Assembly: GCA_017410145.1 (NCBI GenBank)
Contig: JAFQRJ010000002.1
Location: forward strand, 1-34,542
Reading direction: 5' to 3'
Length of the DNA: 34,542 bases
From: Tyzzerella sp.
GTDB lineage: Bacteria > Bacillota > Clostridia > Lachnospirales > Lachnospiraceae
Shown here: positions 1-7,654 of the stretch, one piece after another
Layout of the letters: each line of letters opens with the position of its first letter
How positions within the stretch are numbered: position 1 is the first letter of the stretch
Position numbers and translations under genes: made by a program
Notes under the pieces: model-generated
Databases searched by the model: none
The model's input: the letters and a program-made list of their open reading frames with translations, nothing else
Told to the model about the DNA's origin: nothing

Positions 1-150
1 ATCAAAAGGTAAACTCTAAATTTTCGTTTACAAAACGGGATTTTTGCTTACAAAAGGGGATTCTCGATTACAAAAAGAGAATCTTATTTACAAAATGTCA
101 GTTTTCGTCTTACAAACGGGACTCTCGGACTACAATTCACCTCTTTGTCA
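1..150 (-). mobile_element. Possible end of an IS21-type insertion sequence, partial
   Basis: The stretch has no gene and is filled by a degenerate direct repeat with a 20-bp period. Read on the minus strand it would start TGACAAAGAGGTG at 150 and continue leftward out of the window. A TG...CA terminus followed by several internal, evenly spaced transposase-binding repeats is the known end architecture of IS21-family elements. No transposase is visible because the window starts here, so the identification is an inference. It could instead be an operator array for a gene off the left edge. Confidence 0.4.
28..135. repeat. 20-bp phased degenerate direct repeats (TTACAAAA core)
   Basis: The core TTACAAAA begins at 28, 48, 68 and 88. 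Variants follow at 110 (TTACAAAC) and 130 (CTACAATT). Each core is followed by a G-rich then T-rich spacer such as cGGGATTTTT. The period of 20 bp, about two helical turns, puts all copies on one face of the DNA, which suggests repeated protein binding. Confidence 0.75.
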
Positions 151-229
151 TATTTATACCTCCTTAACGTCTATAATTATAGACAAAATATATAATAATG
201 TCAATAATTATAAATGTTAGTATTTATTC

Positions 230-1117
230 TCACCCCATAATCGATGCCTTATACTCGCTTGGTGTCATATTCGTAACTGCTTTAAAGCATTTTGAAAAAT
301 ACTGCGGATTATCGAACTGCAGCATATCGGAAATCTGCGTCATATTATATTTGCCTTCGCGGATGAGCTTACGGGCCTCTTTAATCTTGAGGGCATTATA
401 ATAACGGATAATCCCGCCATCACGGTACTGGGCGAAGAGCTGCTTCACGGTGCTTTCGCTCTTGTCTAAATGTTTGGCTAAGTCTCGGATGGTAACCTTG
501 CCGTAAATATGTTCCTTCAGATAGTCAAGGATTTCCATCACATTATAAGGAACATCCACGCCGTCAATCACATAACTCTGGCGCATTTCCTTTGTGACAA
601 CATCCGTGTTACGACATAACTTAATAAGGAAAATTTCCAATAAATTTTTGGTCATCTGGCTACTTCCAAGAGGAGAAGGCTCGATGACCTTTAATTTTTG
701 CAGGAGAGGATTCCGCGCATCCTCCAATTGATAGCAAGACAAACCTTCTGAAAATAGCGTGGATAACAAAGATTTTTCTTCTGCGTTCAGCCTGAAAATC
801 TTTCCTTCAAAATGCTTCATGGCACGGCTTTTGCATTCAAAGGTCAGAATGCTGACATTGGGAGCAACGCTACTGTCGCCGGAAAGATTATGAAATTCAT
901 TTGGCTTGTGAAAAGTCATTTCTCCACTTTTTAATACAAATCTTTTGTCATCAGCGGTACAAATCATTTCCCCTTTATCAATGTATACCATTTCCCAAAA
1001 ATCATGTTTTTCCCCTTCGTAATAGAAGTTTTTAGACAACTCCATATAGAAAATGGTTATAATCTTGTCTATATTAAAAATTTTTTCAAAACTTAAACGT
1101 GTAAAATTATCTTTCAT
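230..1117 (-). CDS. AraC-family transcriptional regulator with N-terminal cupin-type sensor
   Basis: This 295-residue protein has the usual AraC-family layout. A ligand-sensing beta-barrel lies at about residues 20-140 (FHKPNEFHNL is a typical cupin stretch) and a double helix-turn-helix DNA-binding domain at about 190-295. The second HTH carries the family signature around FDNPQYFSKCFK. The ATG at 1117 follows a GAGG ribosome binding site. It is transcribed divergently from the sugar operon at 1234, with only about 115 bp between them containing a pair of direct repeats, so it is probably the local activator responding to the operon's substrate or an intermediate. The ligand cannot be deduced. 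Confidence 0.9.
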   Translation of the reverse strand: MKDNFTRLSFEKIFNIDKIITIFYMELSKNFYYEGEKHDFWEMVYIDKGEMICTADDKRFVLKSGEMTFHKPNEFHNLSGDSSVAPNVSILTFECKSRAMKHFEGKIFRLNAEEKSLLSTLFSEGLSCYQLEDARNPLLQKLKVIEPSPLGSSQMTKNLLEIFLIKLCRNTDVVTKEMRQSYVIDGVDVPYNVMEILDYLKEHIYGKVTIRDLAKHLDKSESTVKQLFAQYRDGGIIRYYNALKIKEARKLIREGKYNMTQISDMLQFDNPQYFSKCFKAVTNMTPSEYKASIMG

Positions 1118-1133
1118 AAATAAACCTCATTGT

Positions 1134-1165
1134 CTGATTTTGCAAATATTATAACTGATTTTGCA
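1134..1165. promoter_or_regulatory. Probable AraC-type operator: direct repeat CTGATTTTGCA x2
   Basis: The 11-mer CTGATTTTGCA occurs at 1134-1144 and again at 1155-1165, starts 21 bp apart. AraC-family activators classically bind two direct half-sites spaced by two helical turns next to the -35 region. The second copy ends right where the -35 element of the downstream promoter would be. The repeats are seen directly; that the neighbouring AraC protein binds them is inferred. Confidence 0.7.
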
Positions 1166-1185
1166 CTCTCATGTAAAGTGGGAAT

Positions 1186-1194
1186 TGCTATAAT
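1186..1194 (+). promoter_or_regulatory. Extended -10 promoter of the sugar operon
   Basis: TGCTATAAT is a perfect extended -10 element. There is no good -35 at 17 bp spacing, where the sequence is CTCTCA directly after the second operator repeat. This is the usual state of an activator-dependent promoter. Confidence 0.6.
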
Positions 1195-1233
1195 AGAGGC
1201 AGAAAATATTGTACAGGATAAAGGAGGTATAGT

Positions 1234-1941
1234 ATGTATACGGTTTTAGTAATCTCATGTCACCCGGATGATATGGAAATTGCATGTGCCGGAACTCTTT
1301 TGAAATGTAAAGAGCGTGGAGACAGAGTTGTTGTTTGTCATCTATCTAGCGGAAATCAAGGCCATGAAATCATTATGCCGGATGAACTGACGGAAATGAG
1401 AGCAAAAGAAGCGAAGAAGAGCGGAGAACTTGCCGGATTTGAGGTTATTTGGGGCGGTTTTGACGACCTCGAAATCTATGATAACAACAAGGAATCCAGA
1501 GACAAGGTGGTCCGTGTGATTAAGCAGGTAGACCCTGATTTCATTATTACACATGACCCAAACGATTATATGCCAGACCATGTGGCTACATCCAAGTTAG
1601 TGTTTGATGCATGCTTCACAGCTACACTTCCTCACTATGATGTGGGAGTGGAAGGTAAAGCAAGACTTACACCAATTTATTACATGGATACATTGTGCGG
1701 AGTGAATTTCCAACCGACGGAATATGTAGATGTAACACCGTACATTGATAAGAAGTTGGAAATGTTAAATTGTCATGAATCGCAGATTGTATGGATGCGT
1801 GATCATGACGGTATTGATTTCCCTGATATGGTGAAAACCTGTTGCAGATACAGAGGTTTCCAATGTGGAGCAGAGTATGCAGAAGGATTTACACAATGTC
1901 AGGTATATTTAAAAGGTACGACAAAACGTTATCTTCCATAA
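1234..1941 (+). CDS. PIG-L (LmbE-like) family N-acetyl-sugar deacetylase
   Basis: This 235-residue zinc hydrolase of the PIG-L/LmbE family most likely removes the N-acetyl group of an amino sugar or amino-sugar conjugate. The family's first metal motif is HPDD at residues 10-13, where H10 and D13 bind zinc and D12 is the catalytic base. The second is PDH at 114-116, where H116 is a zinc ligand. Relatives include MshB, BshB, GlcNAc-PI deacetylase and archaeal diacetylchitobiose deacetylase. The ATG at 1234 follows a strong AAGGAGG. There is no signal peptide, so it acts in the cytoplasm. As first gene of the operon, ahead of a NagB-like protein, kinase and aldolase, it probably supplies the free amine. 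The substrate is unknown. Confidence 0.88.
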   Translation: MYTVLVISCHPDDMEIACAGTLLKCKERGDRVVVCHLSSGNQGHEIIMPDELTEMRAKEAKKSGELAGFEVIWGGFDDLEIYDNNKESRDKVVRVIKQVDPDFIITHDPNDYMPDHVATSKLVFDACFTATLPHYDVGVEGKARLTPIYYMDTLCGVNFQPTEYVDVTPYIDKKLEMLNCHESQIVWMRDHDGIDFPDMVKTCCRYRGFQCGAEYAEGFTQCQVYLKGTTKRYLP

Positions 1942-1996
1942 TTGGAATTGGTGAAAACGGAACTATAAAATATAATTAAGAAAAAGGAGAAGGATT

Positions 1997-2944
1997 ATGA
2001 ATTTTAATTCAACAGTAAAAGGTTCAGCACTTGAAGGATTTTACCCAGCAGGATGGGATTTTGACAAGATTGATGCATGTATCGATGCACCGGAAAAGAT
2101 TACAGAAAGACAAGCACACTGGAATGAAGGTTTCACACCAATTAAATGTGAAAGCCTTGGAGAATTTGAAACATATATGGGACATGAAATTGCAATGCAG
2201 ATTAAGCTTGCAAAAGAAAGAGGAGAAAAAATCGCATTCATTCTCCCTGTAGGTCCTATGGGAATGTACAAATGGGTTGTTTACTTCTTACAAGAATGGA
2301 AGGTTTCTTGTGAACACGTACATACATTTAACATGGATGAATGGGCAGATGCAGAAGGAAACACATTAGCTCCTGATAATTCAGGTGCATTCCAATATGC
2401 AATGGAACAAGCACTTTTCAATCCACTTGGAGACTTAACTGTTCCGAAAAACCAAAGAAATTTTGCTACAAAAGAGAATCTTCCTACTTATCCGGAAAAA
2501 ATTGCTGCATTAAAAGCTGAAGGAGCAAAATTAGTACTTGTTTATGGAATCGGAAGAATGTGTCATATCGCATTCTGGGAACCACAATTTGCAGGTGAAT
2601 ATGCAACAGAAGAGGAGTGGAAGGCACAAGCCTATAGAATCGCAGCAAAGATTCACCCACTTACTGTAGAACAAAATGCATTTACAAGCTTCAAATCAAG
2701 AACAACTTTAGTACCATGTCGTGCTAATACAATCGGACCTGGACTTATGTTCCAAGCTGATTATGCAATCGGTGGTGCAGACGGAATTTTAGGGCGTGGA
2801 ATGCAATGGCAAGGAATGTCACTTTGGATGACACTTCGTTATGGCACAACTCCATGGATTACATCTTCTTATATTCCTACAATTCCTGGTAGATTATTCT
2901 TCTTAGGCGAACTTGCAGGACCACTTGTAGCGGAGTGCAACTAA
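1997..2944 (+). CDS. NagB/AgaS-like sugar isomerase/deaminase with altered active site
   Basis: This 315-residue protein belongs to the glucosamine-6-phosphate deaminase/6-phosphogluconolactonase fold. FNMDEW at 111-116 corresponds to the FNMDEY motif of NagB, and D114 matches the NagB proton-transfer Asp72. [13 protein letters not shown] at 184-196 corresponds to NagB GVGNDGHIAFNEP. It keeps the catalytic His (H190) and Glu (E195) but has Met188 where NagB has Asp141 of its Asp-His-Glu relay. The phosphate-binding loop is also changed, to VGPMG near 85-89. It is about 50 residues longer than NagB, so a true nagB call is unsafe. It probably converts an unusual amino sugar or its phosphate into a ketose. 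RBS AAGGAGA precedes the ATG. Confidence 0.8.
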   Translation: MNFNSTVKGSALEGFYPAGWDFDKIDACIDAPEKITERQAHWNEGFTPIKCESLGEFETYMGHEIAMQIKLAKERGEKIAFILPVGPMGMYKWVVYFLQEWKVSCEHVHTFNMDEWADAEGNTLAPDNSGAFQYAMEQALFNPLGDLTVPKNQRNFATKENLPTYPEKIAALKAEGAKLVLVYGIGRMCHIAFWEPQFAGEYATEEEWKAQAYRIAAKIHPLTVEQNAFTSFKSRTTLVPCRANTIGPGLMFQADYAIGGADGILGRGMQWQGMSLWMTLRYGTTPWITSSYIPTIPGRLFFLGELAGPLVAECN

Positions 2945-2948
2945 GAAT

Positions 2949-3923
2949 ATGGGAAATACAGAAAGAAACGGGATTGCTGTCGTTGGCAGCATTCTCGTGG
3001 ATAAAATAAATGAAATAAAAGCATATCCGCAAAGTGGTGAGCTGACACAGATTGTAGGTCTTGAAAAAGCCGTTGGCGGATGTGTTCCGAATGTGGCATT
3101 GGATTTGAAAAAGATTTGTCCGGAGTTGGATGTAAAAGCTATCGGTAAAGTAGGAAATGATGAAGATGGTGTATATGTTTCAAACGTGCTAAGCCAAGGC
3201 GGCGTGGATGTCAGCGGTTTTGTAGTGGATGATAGTGACAAGACCAGCTTCACAGAAGTTATGAGTGTTATTAACGGACAGAGAACCTTCTTTACTTATC
3301 CGGGAACAAGTGCGGATTTTGGTTTTGCGGATATGGATTTTGATAATTTAAATACAAAGATTTTACATTTGGGATATTTCTTGCTTTTAGAGAAAGTGGA
3401 CCGTGGAGACGGCATCCTTATTTTACAGAAAGCAAAAGAACTGGGGATTAACACTTCTATTGATTTGGTCAGTGAGAACTCTGATAGATACAAATTAGTA
3501 CTGCCATGTTTACCATATACCGATTATCTCATTATCAATGAAAATGAAGCAGGAAAACTTACCGGAATGGAACCGACAGATGAGAATCTTGAAGAGATTG
3601 CACGCAAGTTAATGGAACTGGGTGTAAAAGAAAAAGTTGTCATTCACAAGCCGGAATTTGCAGTTTGTTTGTCAAAAGATGCATATACGCTTGTACCTTC
3701 CTACAAACTGCCGGAAGGTTATATTAAGGGAACAACAGGAGCTGGAGATGCTTTCTGTGCCGGAACTCTGATTGGTATTTATGAGGGATGGTCAGACAGC
3801 GAAATCTTAGAGTTCGGTTCTGCATGCGCAGTTATGGCTCTTGGAAAAGCAGATGCGACCAGCGGACTTATAACAAAAGCAGAGATTAAAGACTACTGCA
3901 AACAATTTGAAAGACAAAACTAG
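2949..3923 (+). CDS. PfkB-family carbohydrate kinase
   Basis: This 324-residue protein belongs to the ribokinase/PfkB family. It has an N-terminal G-rich substrate-binding region (GGCVPNVA near 43-50) and the ATP/anion-hole signature GTTGAGDAF at 261-269, in which D267 is the catalytic base. Its start is 4 nt after the upstream stop, implying translational coupling; the only SD-like sequence (GCGGAG) lies within the end of the previous gene. Between an isomerase/deaminase and a class II aldolase the likely role is phosphorylation of a ketose phosphate to a ketose bisphosphate, as tagatose-6-phosphate kinase or 1-phosphofructokinase do. The exact sugar is not determinable. Confidence 0.88.
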   Translation: MGNTERNGIAVVGSILVDKINEIKAYPQSGELTQIVGLEKAVGGCVPNVALDLKKICPELDVKAIGKVGNDEDGVYVSNVLSQGGVDVSGFVVDDSDKTSFTEVMSVINGQRTFFTYPGTSADFGFADMDFDNLNTKILHLGYFLLLEKVDRGDGILILQKAKELGINTSIDLVSENSDRYKLVLPCLPYTDYLIINENEAGKLTGMEPTDENLEEIARKLMELGVKEKVVIHKPEFAVCLSKDAYTLVPSYKLPEGYIKGTTGAGDAFCAGTLIGIYEGWSDSEILEFGSACAVMALGKADATSGLITKAEIKDYCKQFERQN

Positions 3924-3938
3924 GAGGTGTTGTAGCAC

Positions 3939-4871
3939 ATGTTAGTAAATATGAATGATGTACTGTATGATGCGAAAAAAGGCAAATATGCAGTTGGATT
4001 ATTTAACGCTGTAAACTTAGAACTTGCAAGAGGAATTATTGCGGCGGCAGAACAAACCGGTTCTCCGGTTATCATGGGAACAGCGGAAGTTCTTTTCCCA
4101 TACGGACCATTAGAGGAAGTATCTTACTATTTACTTCCAATGGCAAAGAAAGCTAAGGTTCCGGTGGTTATCCACTTAGACCACGGTTTAAAGAAAGAAA
4201 CTTGTTTAAAAGCTCTTGAACTTGGATTTACATCTATTATGTACGATTGCTCGACAGATTCGTATGATGATAATGTGAAGAAAGTAAAAGAAATGGCAGA
4301 TATCGCACACTCTTTCGGAGCAACTATCGAAGGTGAGCTTGGTCACGTTGGAGATAATGAAGGTTCTGCAGAGGGAAGTTCGCATTTGGCAGACCCATCG
4401 AAATTCTTTACAGATCCAAAGATGGCAAAAGACTACGTACAAAAAACAGGTGTAGATGCACTTGCAATTGCAGTAGGTAATGCACATGGTGCTTACAAAT
4501 TACCACCTAAGTTGGATTTTGAAAGAATTCGTACCATTGCCAAAACAGTAGATGTACCGTTGGTTCTTCACGGTGGTTCCGGTCTTACAGACAATGACTT
4601 TAAACAGGCAATCAAAGAAGGTATCAGCAAGGTAAATATCTTCACTGATATCAACGTAGCAGCTGTTAAAGCAGAGTTTAGTCGCTTCACAGATATGAAC
4701 AAGGGTATCATCGATTTGATTCCTGCAGCTGTAGAAGCAATTAAGCAGGAAAGTATGAAGAAGATGGAACTTTTCGGTTCTGTTGGAAAAGGTGGCGTAA
4801 TGCCGAAAGCTGATACAGATGCAATTGTGCGTCGTGTAGTAGAAGAAGTTTTAAGAACAATGGGTAAATAG
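3939..4871 (+). CDS. Class II ketose-bisphosphate aldolase (Fba/GatY/KbaY family)
   Basis: This 310-residue zinc-dependent aldolase would cleave a ketose bisphosphate to dihydroxyacetone phosphate and an aldehyde. HLDHG lies at residues 79-83, with D81 the proton donor and H82 a zinc ligand. Further ligands are in GELGHVG, GNAHG and LHGGSG, and KVNIFTD provides phosphate-binding residues. AGGAGGTG ends 9 nt before the ATG. Last gene of the operon, followed by a strong terminator. Together with the kinase it would feed triose phosphates into glycolysis. It may be specific for fructose- or tagatose-bisphosphate or a homologue; residues distinguishing these were not resolved. Confidence 0.9.
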   Translation: MLVNMNDVLYDAKKGKYAVGLFNAVNLELARGIIAAAEQTGSPVIMGTAEVLFPYGPLEEVSYYLLPMAKKAKVPVVIHLDHGLKKETCLKALELGFTSIMYDCSTDSYDDNVKKVKEMADIAHSFGATIEGELGHVGDNEGSAEGSSHLADPSKFFTDPKMAKDYVQKTGVDALAIAVGNAHGAYKLPPKLDFERIRTIAKTVDVPLVLHGGSGLTDNDFKQAIKEGISKVNIFTDINVAAVKAEFSRFTDMNKGIIDLIPAAVEAIKQESMKKMELFGSVGKGGVMPKADTDAIVRRVVEEVLRTMGK

Positions 4872-4876
4872 AAAAT

Positions 4877-4912
4877 AGCAGGATGCTTTGTGAAGGGCAT
4901 CCTGCTTTTTTG
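4877..4912 (+). terminator. Rho-independent terminator of the sugar operon
   Basis: AGCAGGATGC (4877-4886) pairs perfectly with GCATCCTGCT (4897-4906), followed by a run of T. It lies between the aldolase and the convergent sdaAA. Confidence 0.9.
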
Positions 4913-4922
4913 CGTGATAATC

Positions 4923-5795
4923 CTATTTACATATTCCGCAACCAAGACTGCATCCGGTCGGTGTGCCGGCTAAGCCGCCCATTGCAGTTTCACGAAGTTC
5001 AAAAGGTAGACTTTTTCCTACACGCAGCATGGCGTGAGCGATTTCATCAAACGGAATGTGGTGTGTCACACCGCTGAGAACGAGCTCAGCAGAGGTAATA
5101 GCATTTGCCACACCGATTGCATTTCTGCTCTGGCAAGGTGCTTCTACCAATCCGGCGATAGGGTCGCATACAAGTCCTAGTAAGTTGGAGAGTGCAAAGC
5201 TTGCGGCATCCAGACACATTTCCGGTGTTCCACCCATGATTTCAACAATGGCACTTGCGGCCATAGCACTTGCGGCACCAACTTCGGCCTGACATCCGGC
5301 TTCGGCACCGGATACAGAAGCGTTTCGCATTAACAAGTATCCAATAGCACTTGCATTAACAAGTCCTTTACAAAGGGTTTCATCATCAATGTTGTGTTCG
5401 TCAGCAAGAGCCAGCAGTACACCTGGTACTACTCCGGATGAACCGGCTGTAGGAGCTGCTACAATCAGACCCATGGAAGCATTCACTTCCAAAACAGCCA
5501 TGCTATAGGAAATAGCTTTGGATAGCATGGAGCCGCAAACACAATTCGATGTCTTACCGTGTTCTGCTACTTTCTTCGCTTCGCCACCTATGAGACCACC
5601 AATAGATTTGCTGGGATTTGTCAGAGGTTTTGTTGCAGAGTGCTTCATAATTGAAAGTGCTTTTTCTAGTTTCTTTTCAAATTTTTCAGGAGGCATTGAG
5701 CCGGTTGTGATTTCCCTAAGTCTCATAATCTCAGAGATAGGAAGTTGCTGTTCTTGACATTTTTTTAATAATTCTTTTCCATTATAAAAATCCAT
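4923..5795 (-). CDS. sdaAA: L-serine dehydratase, iron-sulfur type, alpha subunit
   Basis: This 290-residue catalytic subunit of the two-chain [4Fe-4S] L-serine ammonia-lyase converts L-serine to pyruvate and ammonia. Family hallmarks are the Gly/Ala-rich core (APTAGSSGVVPGVLLA), GAEAGCQAEVGAASAMAA, and the Cys-rich C-terminus (GCSLGCGIC), which with CVCGS supplies cluster ligands. The length is normal for the split Firmicute enzyme. The AGGAGG ahead of its ATG overlaps the TAG stop of the beta subunit, so the two genes are translationally coupled. An oxygen-sensitive cluster fits an anaerobe. Confidence 0.95.
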   Translation of the reverse strand: MDFYNGKELLKKCQEQQLPISEIMRLREITTGSMPPEKFEKKLEKALSIMKHSATKPLTNPSKSIGGLIGGEAKKVAEHGKTSNCVCGSMLSKAISYSMAVLEVNASMGLIVAAPTAGSSGVVPGVLLALADEHNIDDETLCKGLVNASAIGYLLMRNASVSGAEAGCQAEVGAASAMAASAIVEIMGGTPEMCLDAASFALSNLLGLVCDPIAGLVEAPCQSRNAIGVANAITSAELVLSGVTHHIPFDEIAHAMLRVGKSLPFELRETAMGGLAGTPTGCSLGCGICK

Positions 5796-5807
5796 CCTTC
5801 TTTCCTC

Positions 5808-6476
5808 CTACATCTGAATCAGCATCAAATTATCCACGTTTGGATTGGTACGAATTTTATCCAAAACATCTTCCGGAATCGGTTCATCGGATTCCACCAC
5901 AGTATAAGCATTTGCTCCTTTGTCCTCACGGAATAGCCGCATAAATGCAATGTTTACTTCCTGTTCGCTAAGTGCCTGCGTAATGTGAGCAACAACGCCA
6001 GGCTTGTCCTGCTGGTGAACGATAAGGGTGCTGTATTCACCGGTAAATTCCACGTCAATGTTGTCAATACGCACAATCTTCATTTTGCCGCCACCGATGG
6101 ACTCGCCGCGGATGGATAGCTTGTGCCCATTTACACCAACAATATCAATATCCGCTGTGTTTGGATGGTTTGTCTGTGTTTGCTCATCAATAATATATTC
6201 ATATTCCACGTTCATTTCCTTTGCATAATCAAAGGCATCCCGAATACGTTCGTCATCTGTTGCAAAACCAAGAATGCCGCCGAGGAGTGCTCGGTCTGTT
6301 CCGTGGCCACGGTATGTCTTGGCAAAAGAGCCGTATAAGGTAAAGGTCACTTTTGAAATGGCTTCCGGAAACATCTTGCGAGCCATAAGTGCAATGGAAA
6401 CGGCACCGGCTGTGTGAGAGCTGGAAGGACCAATCATATTTGGACCTATGACGTCGAAAATACTTAAAAAGTTCAT
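5808..6476 (-). CDS. sdaAB: L-serine dehydratase, iron-sulfur type, beta subunit
   Basis: This 222-residue partner of sdaAA is first in the two-gene operon. The N-terminal half shows the conserved GPSSSHTAGA motif (about 16-25). The C-terminal part, from about residue 145, is an ACT-type ligand-binding domain (LIVHQQDKPGVVAHITQAL) that usually senses serine. The start follows AAGGAGGATATTTTT. An extended -10 (TGTTATACT) lies 30-40 nt upstream on the minus strand, back to back with the hydE promoter. Confidence 0.95.
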   Translation of the reverse strand: MNFLSIFDVIGPNMIGPSSSHTAGAVSIALMARKMFPEAISKVTFTLYGSFAKTYRGHGTDRALLGGILGFATDDERIRDAFDYAKEMNVEYEYIIDEQTQTNHPNTADIDIVGVNGHKLSIRGESIGGGKMKIVRIDNIDVEFTGEYSTLIVHQQDKPGVVAHITQALSEQEVNIAFMRLFREDKGANAYTVVESDEPIPEDVLDKIRTNPNVDNLMLIQM

Positions 6477-6508
6477 AAAAATATCCTCCTTAGGATGTAT
6501 CTAACGCT

Positions 6509-6517
6509 AGTATAACA
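6509..6517 (-). promoter_or_regulatory. sdaAB: Extended -10 promoter for sdaAB-sdaAA
   Basis: On the minus strand the sequence reads TGTTATACT, an extended -10, about 33 nt upstream of the sdaAB start. No convincing -35 is visible. Confidence 0.5.
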
Positions 6518-6566
6518 AGAAAAGTGGAAAAAATCATCGAAAATAAATTATTTTTGACAGAAAGTA

Positions 6567-6575
6567 TGCTATACT
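6567..6575 (+). promoter_or_regulatory. hydE: Extended -10 promoter for the hyd operon
   Basis: TGCTATACT is an extended -10 element identical in sequence to the one at 28169-28177. Transcription would start near 6582, leaving a short leader with AGGTGA at 6592-6597 just before the ATG at 6602. A TTGACA at 6554 is only 10 bp upstream, too close to act as its -35. Confidence 0.55.
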
Positions 6576-6601
6576 CTGTTGAGAAAGTATTAGGTGAACC
6601 A

Positions 6602-7651
6602 ATGTTAAAATTAATCGATAAATTAAAAGAAATGAATCATCTTACAAAAGAAGAATGGATGGCGCTGATTGAAGGACGAACTGCGGACGTGGCAGAATAC
6701 TTATTTACCCAAGCACGGGCTGTTCGGGAACAGGTATATGGAAAGGATATCTACATTCGTGGCTTGATTGAATTTACAAATTATTGTAAAAATGATTGCC
6801 TTTATTGCGGAATTCGAAGAAGTAATACAAATGCATGCCGTTATCGTTTGGATTTGGGTGAGATTCTGCAATGTTGTGAAAAAGGATATGAATTAGGATT
6901 TCGCACCTTTGTGCTGCAGGGCGGTGAGGATGCGTATTTCACAGATGAACGACTGGAGCAAATCGTGAAGGCCATTCGAGGTCGATATCCGGAATGTGCA
7001 ATTACGCTTTCCGTGGGAGAACGTTCCTATGAAAGTTATAAGCGTTTATTTGATGCGGGGGCTGACCGCTATCTGCTTAGGCACGAGACATATAATTCAG
7101 AGCATTACGCAAAGTTACATCCGGCAGAGCTGTCTGCCAAAACCCGTCAACAATGTTTACGAAACTTGAAGGAGATTGGTTATCAGGTGGGCTGTGGATT
7201 TATGGTGGGTTCGCCATATCAGACAGCAGAGTACTTGGCGGAGGATATGATGTTTATTGCCGATTTAAAACCTCACATGGTCGGAATTGGGCCATTTATT
7301 CCTCACAAGGATACACCGTTTGCAAAGGAACCTTCGGGCACATTGGAGCTGACACTTTATATGCTTGGACTGATAAGGTTATTGCTTCCAAATGTTCTTC
7401 TTCCGGCAACAACAGCACTTGGAACCATTGCACCAAATGGCCGCGAACTTGGAATAATGGCAGGGGCAAATGTGGTCATGCCGAATTTATCTCCAAGTGT
7501 GGTTCGAGAGAAATATTTGTTATATAACGATAAAGCCTACACTGGTCTGGAGGCAGCAGAAAGCGTACAAGAGTTGCGAGAGAGCATGCAGCAAATTGGC
7601 TACGAGGTGGTTGTGTCAAGGGGCGACTGGTTGGGCGAAAGGAGCAAATAA
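6602..7651 (+). CDS. hydE: [FeFe]-hydrogenase maturase HydE, radical SAM
   Basis: HydE is a radical-SAM enzyme that works with HydG and HydF to build the 2Fe subcluster of the [FeFe]-hydrogenase H-cluster. The radical-SAM motif CX3CX2C is C62-C66-C69 (NYCKNDCLYCG), near-identical in position to characterised HydE. The frame is open back to a GTG at 6524, but that codon has no ribosome binding site and lies upstream of the promoter. Starting at the ATG at 6602 gives 349 residues, the usual length. It is 3 nt from hydG. No hydrogenase structural gene is in the window. Confidence 0.93.
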   Translation: MLKLIDKLKEMNHLTKEEWMALIEGRTADVAEYLFTQARAVREQVYGKDIYIRGLIEFTNYCKNDCLYCGIRRSNTNACRYRLDLGEILQCCEKGYELGFRTFVLQGGEDAYFTDERLEQIVKAIRGRYPECAITLSVGERSYESYKRLFDAGADRYLLRHETYNSEHYAKLHPAELSAKTRQQCLRNLKEIGYQVGCGFMVGSPYQTAEYLAEDMMFIADLKPHMVGIGPFIPHKDTPFAKEPSGTLELTLYMLGLIRLLLPNVLLPATTALGTIAPNGRELGIMAGANVVMPNLSPSVVREKYLLYNDKAYTGLEAAESVQELRESMQQIGYEVVVSRGDWLGERSK

Positions 7652-7654
7652 GTA

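Noticed and set aside
28-135. Regular repeats that might be a CRISPR array
   Set aside because: The unit is 20 bp with a degenerate 8-bp core and no unique spacer of constant length; no cas genes are present.
1997-2944. Calling the isomerase-like gene nagB
   Set aside because: The catalytic Asp is replaced by Met, the phosphate loop differs and the protein is clearly longer, so the symbol would overstate the evidence.
6554-6559. TTGACA as the -35 of the hydE promoter
   Set aside because: It is only 10 bp from the -10 TATACT, too short for a sigma-A promoter; the extended -10 alone is preferred.
7153-7527. 124-codon open frame inside hydE
   Set aside because: It is an out-of-frame shadow of a gene with clear catalytic motifs.
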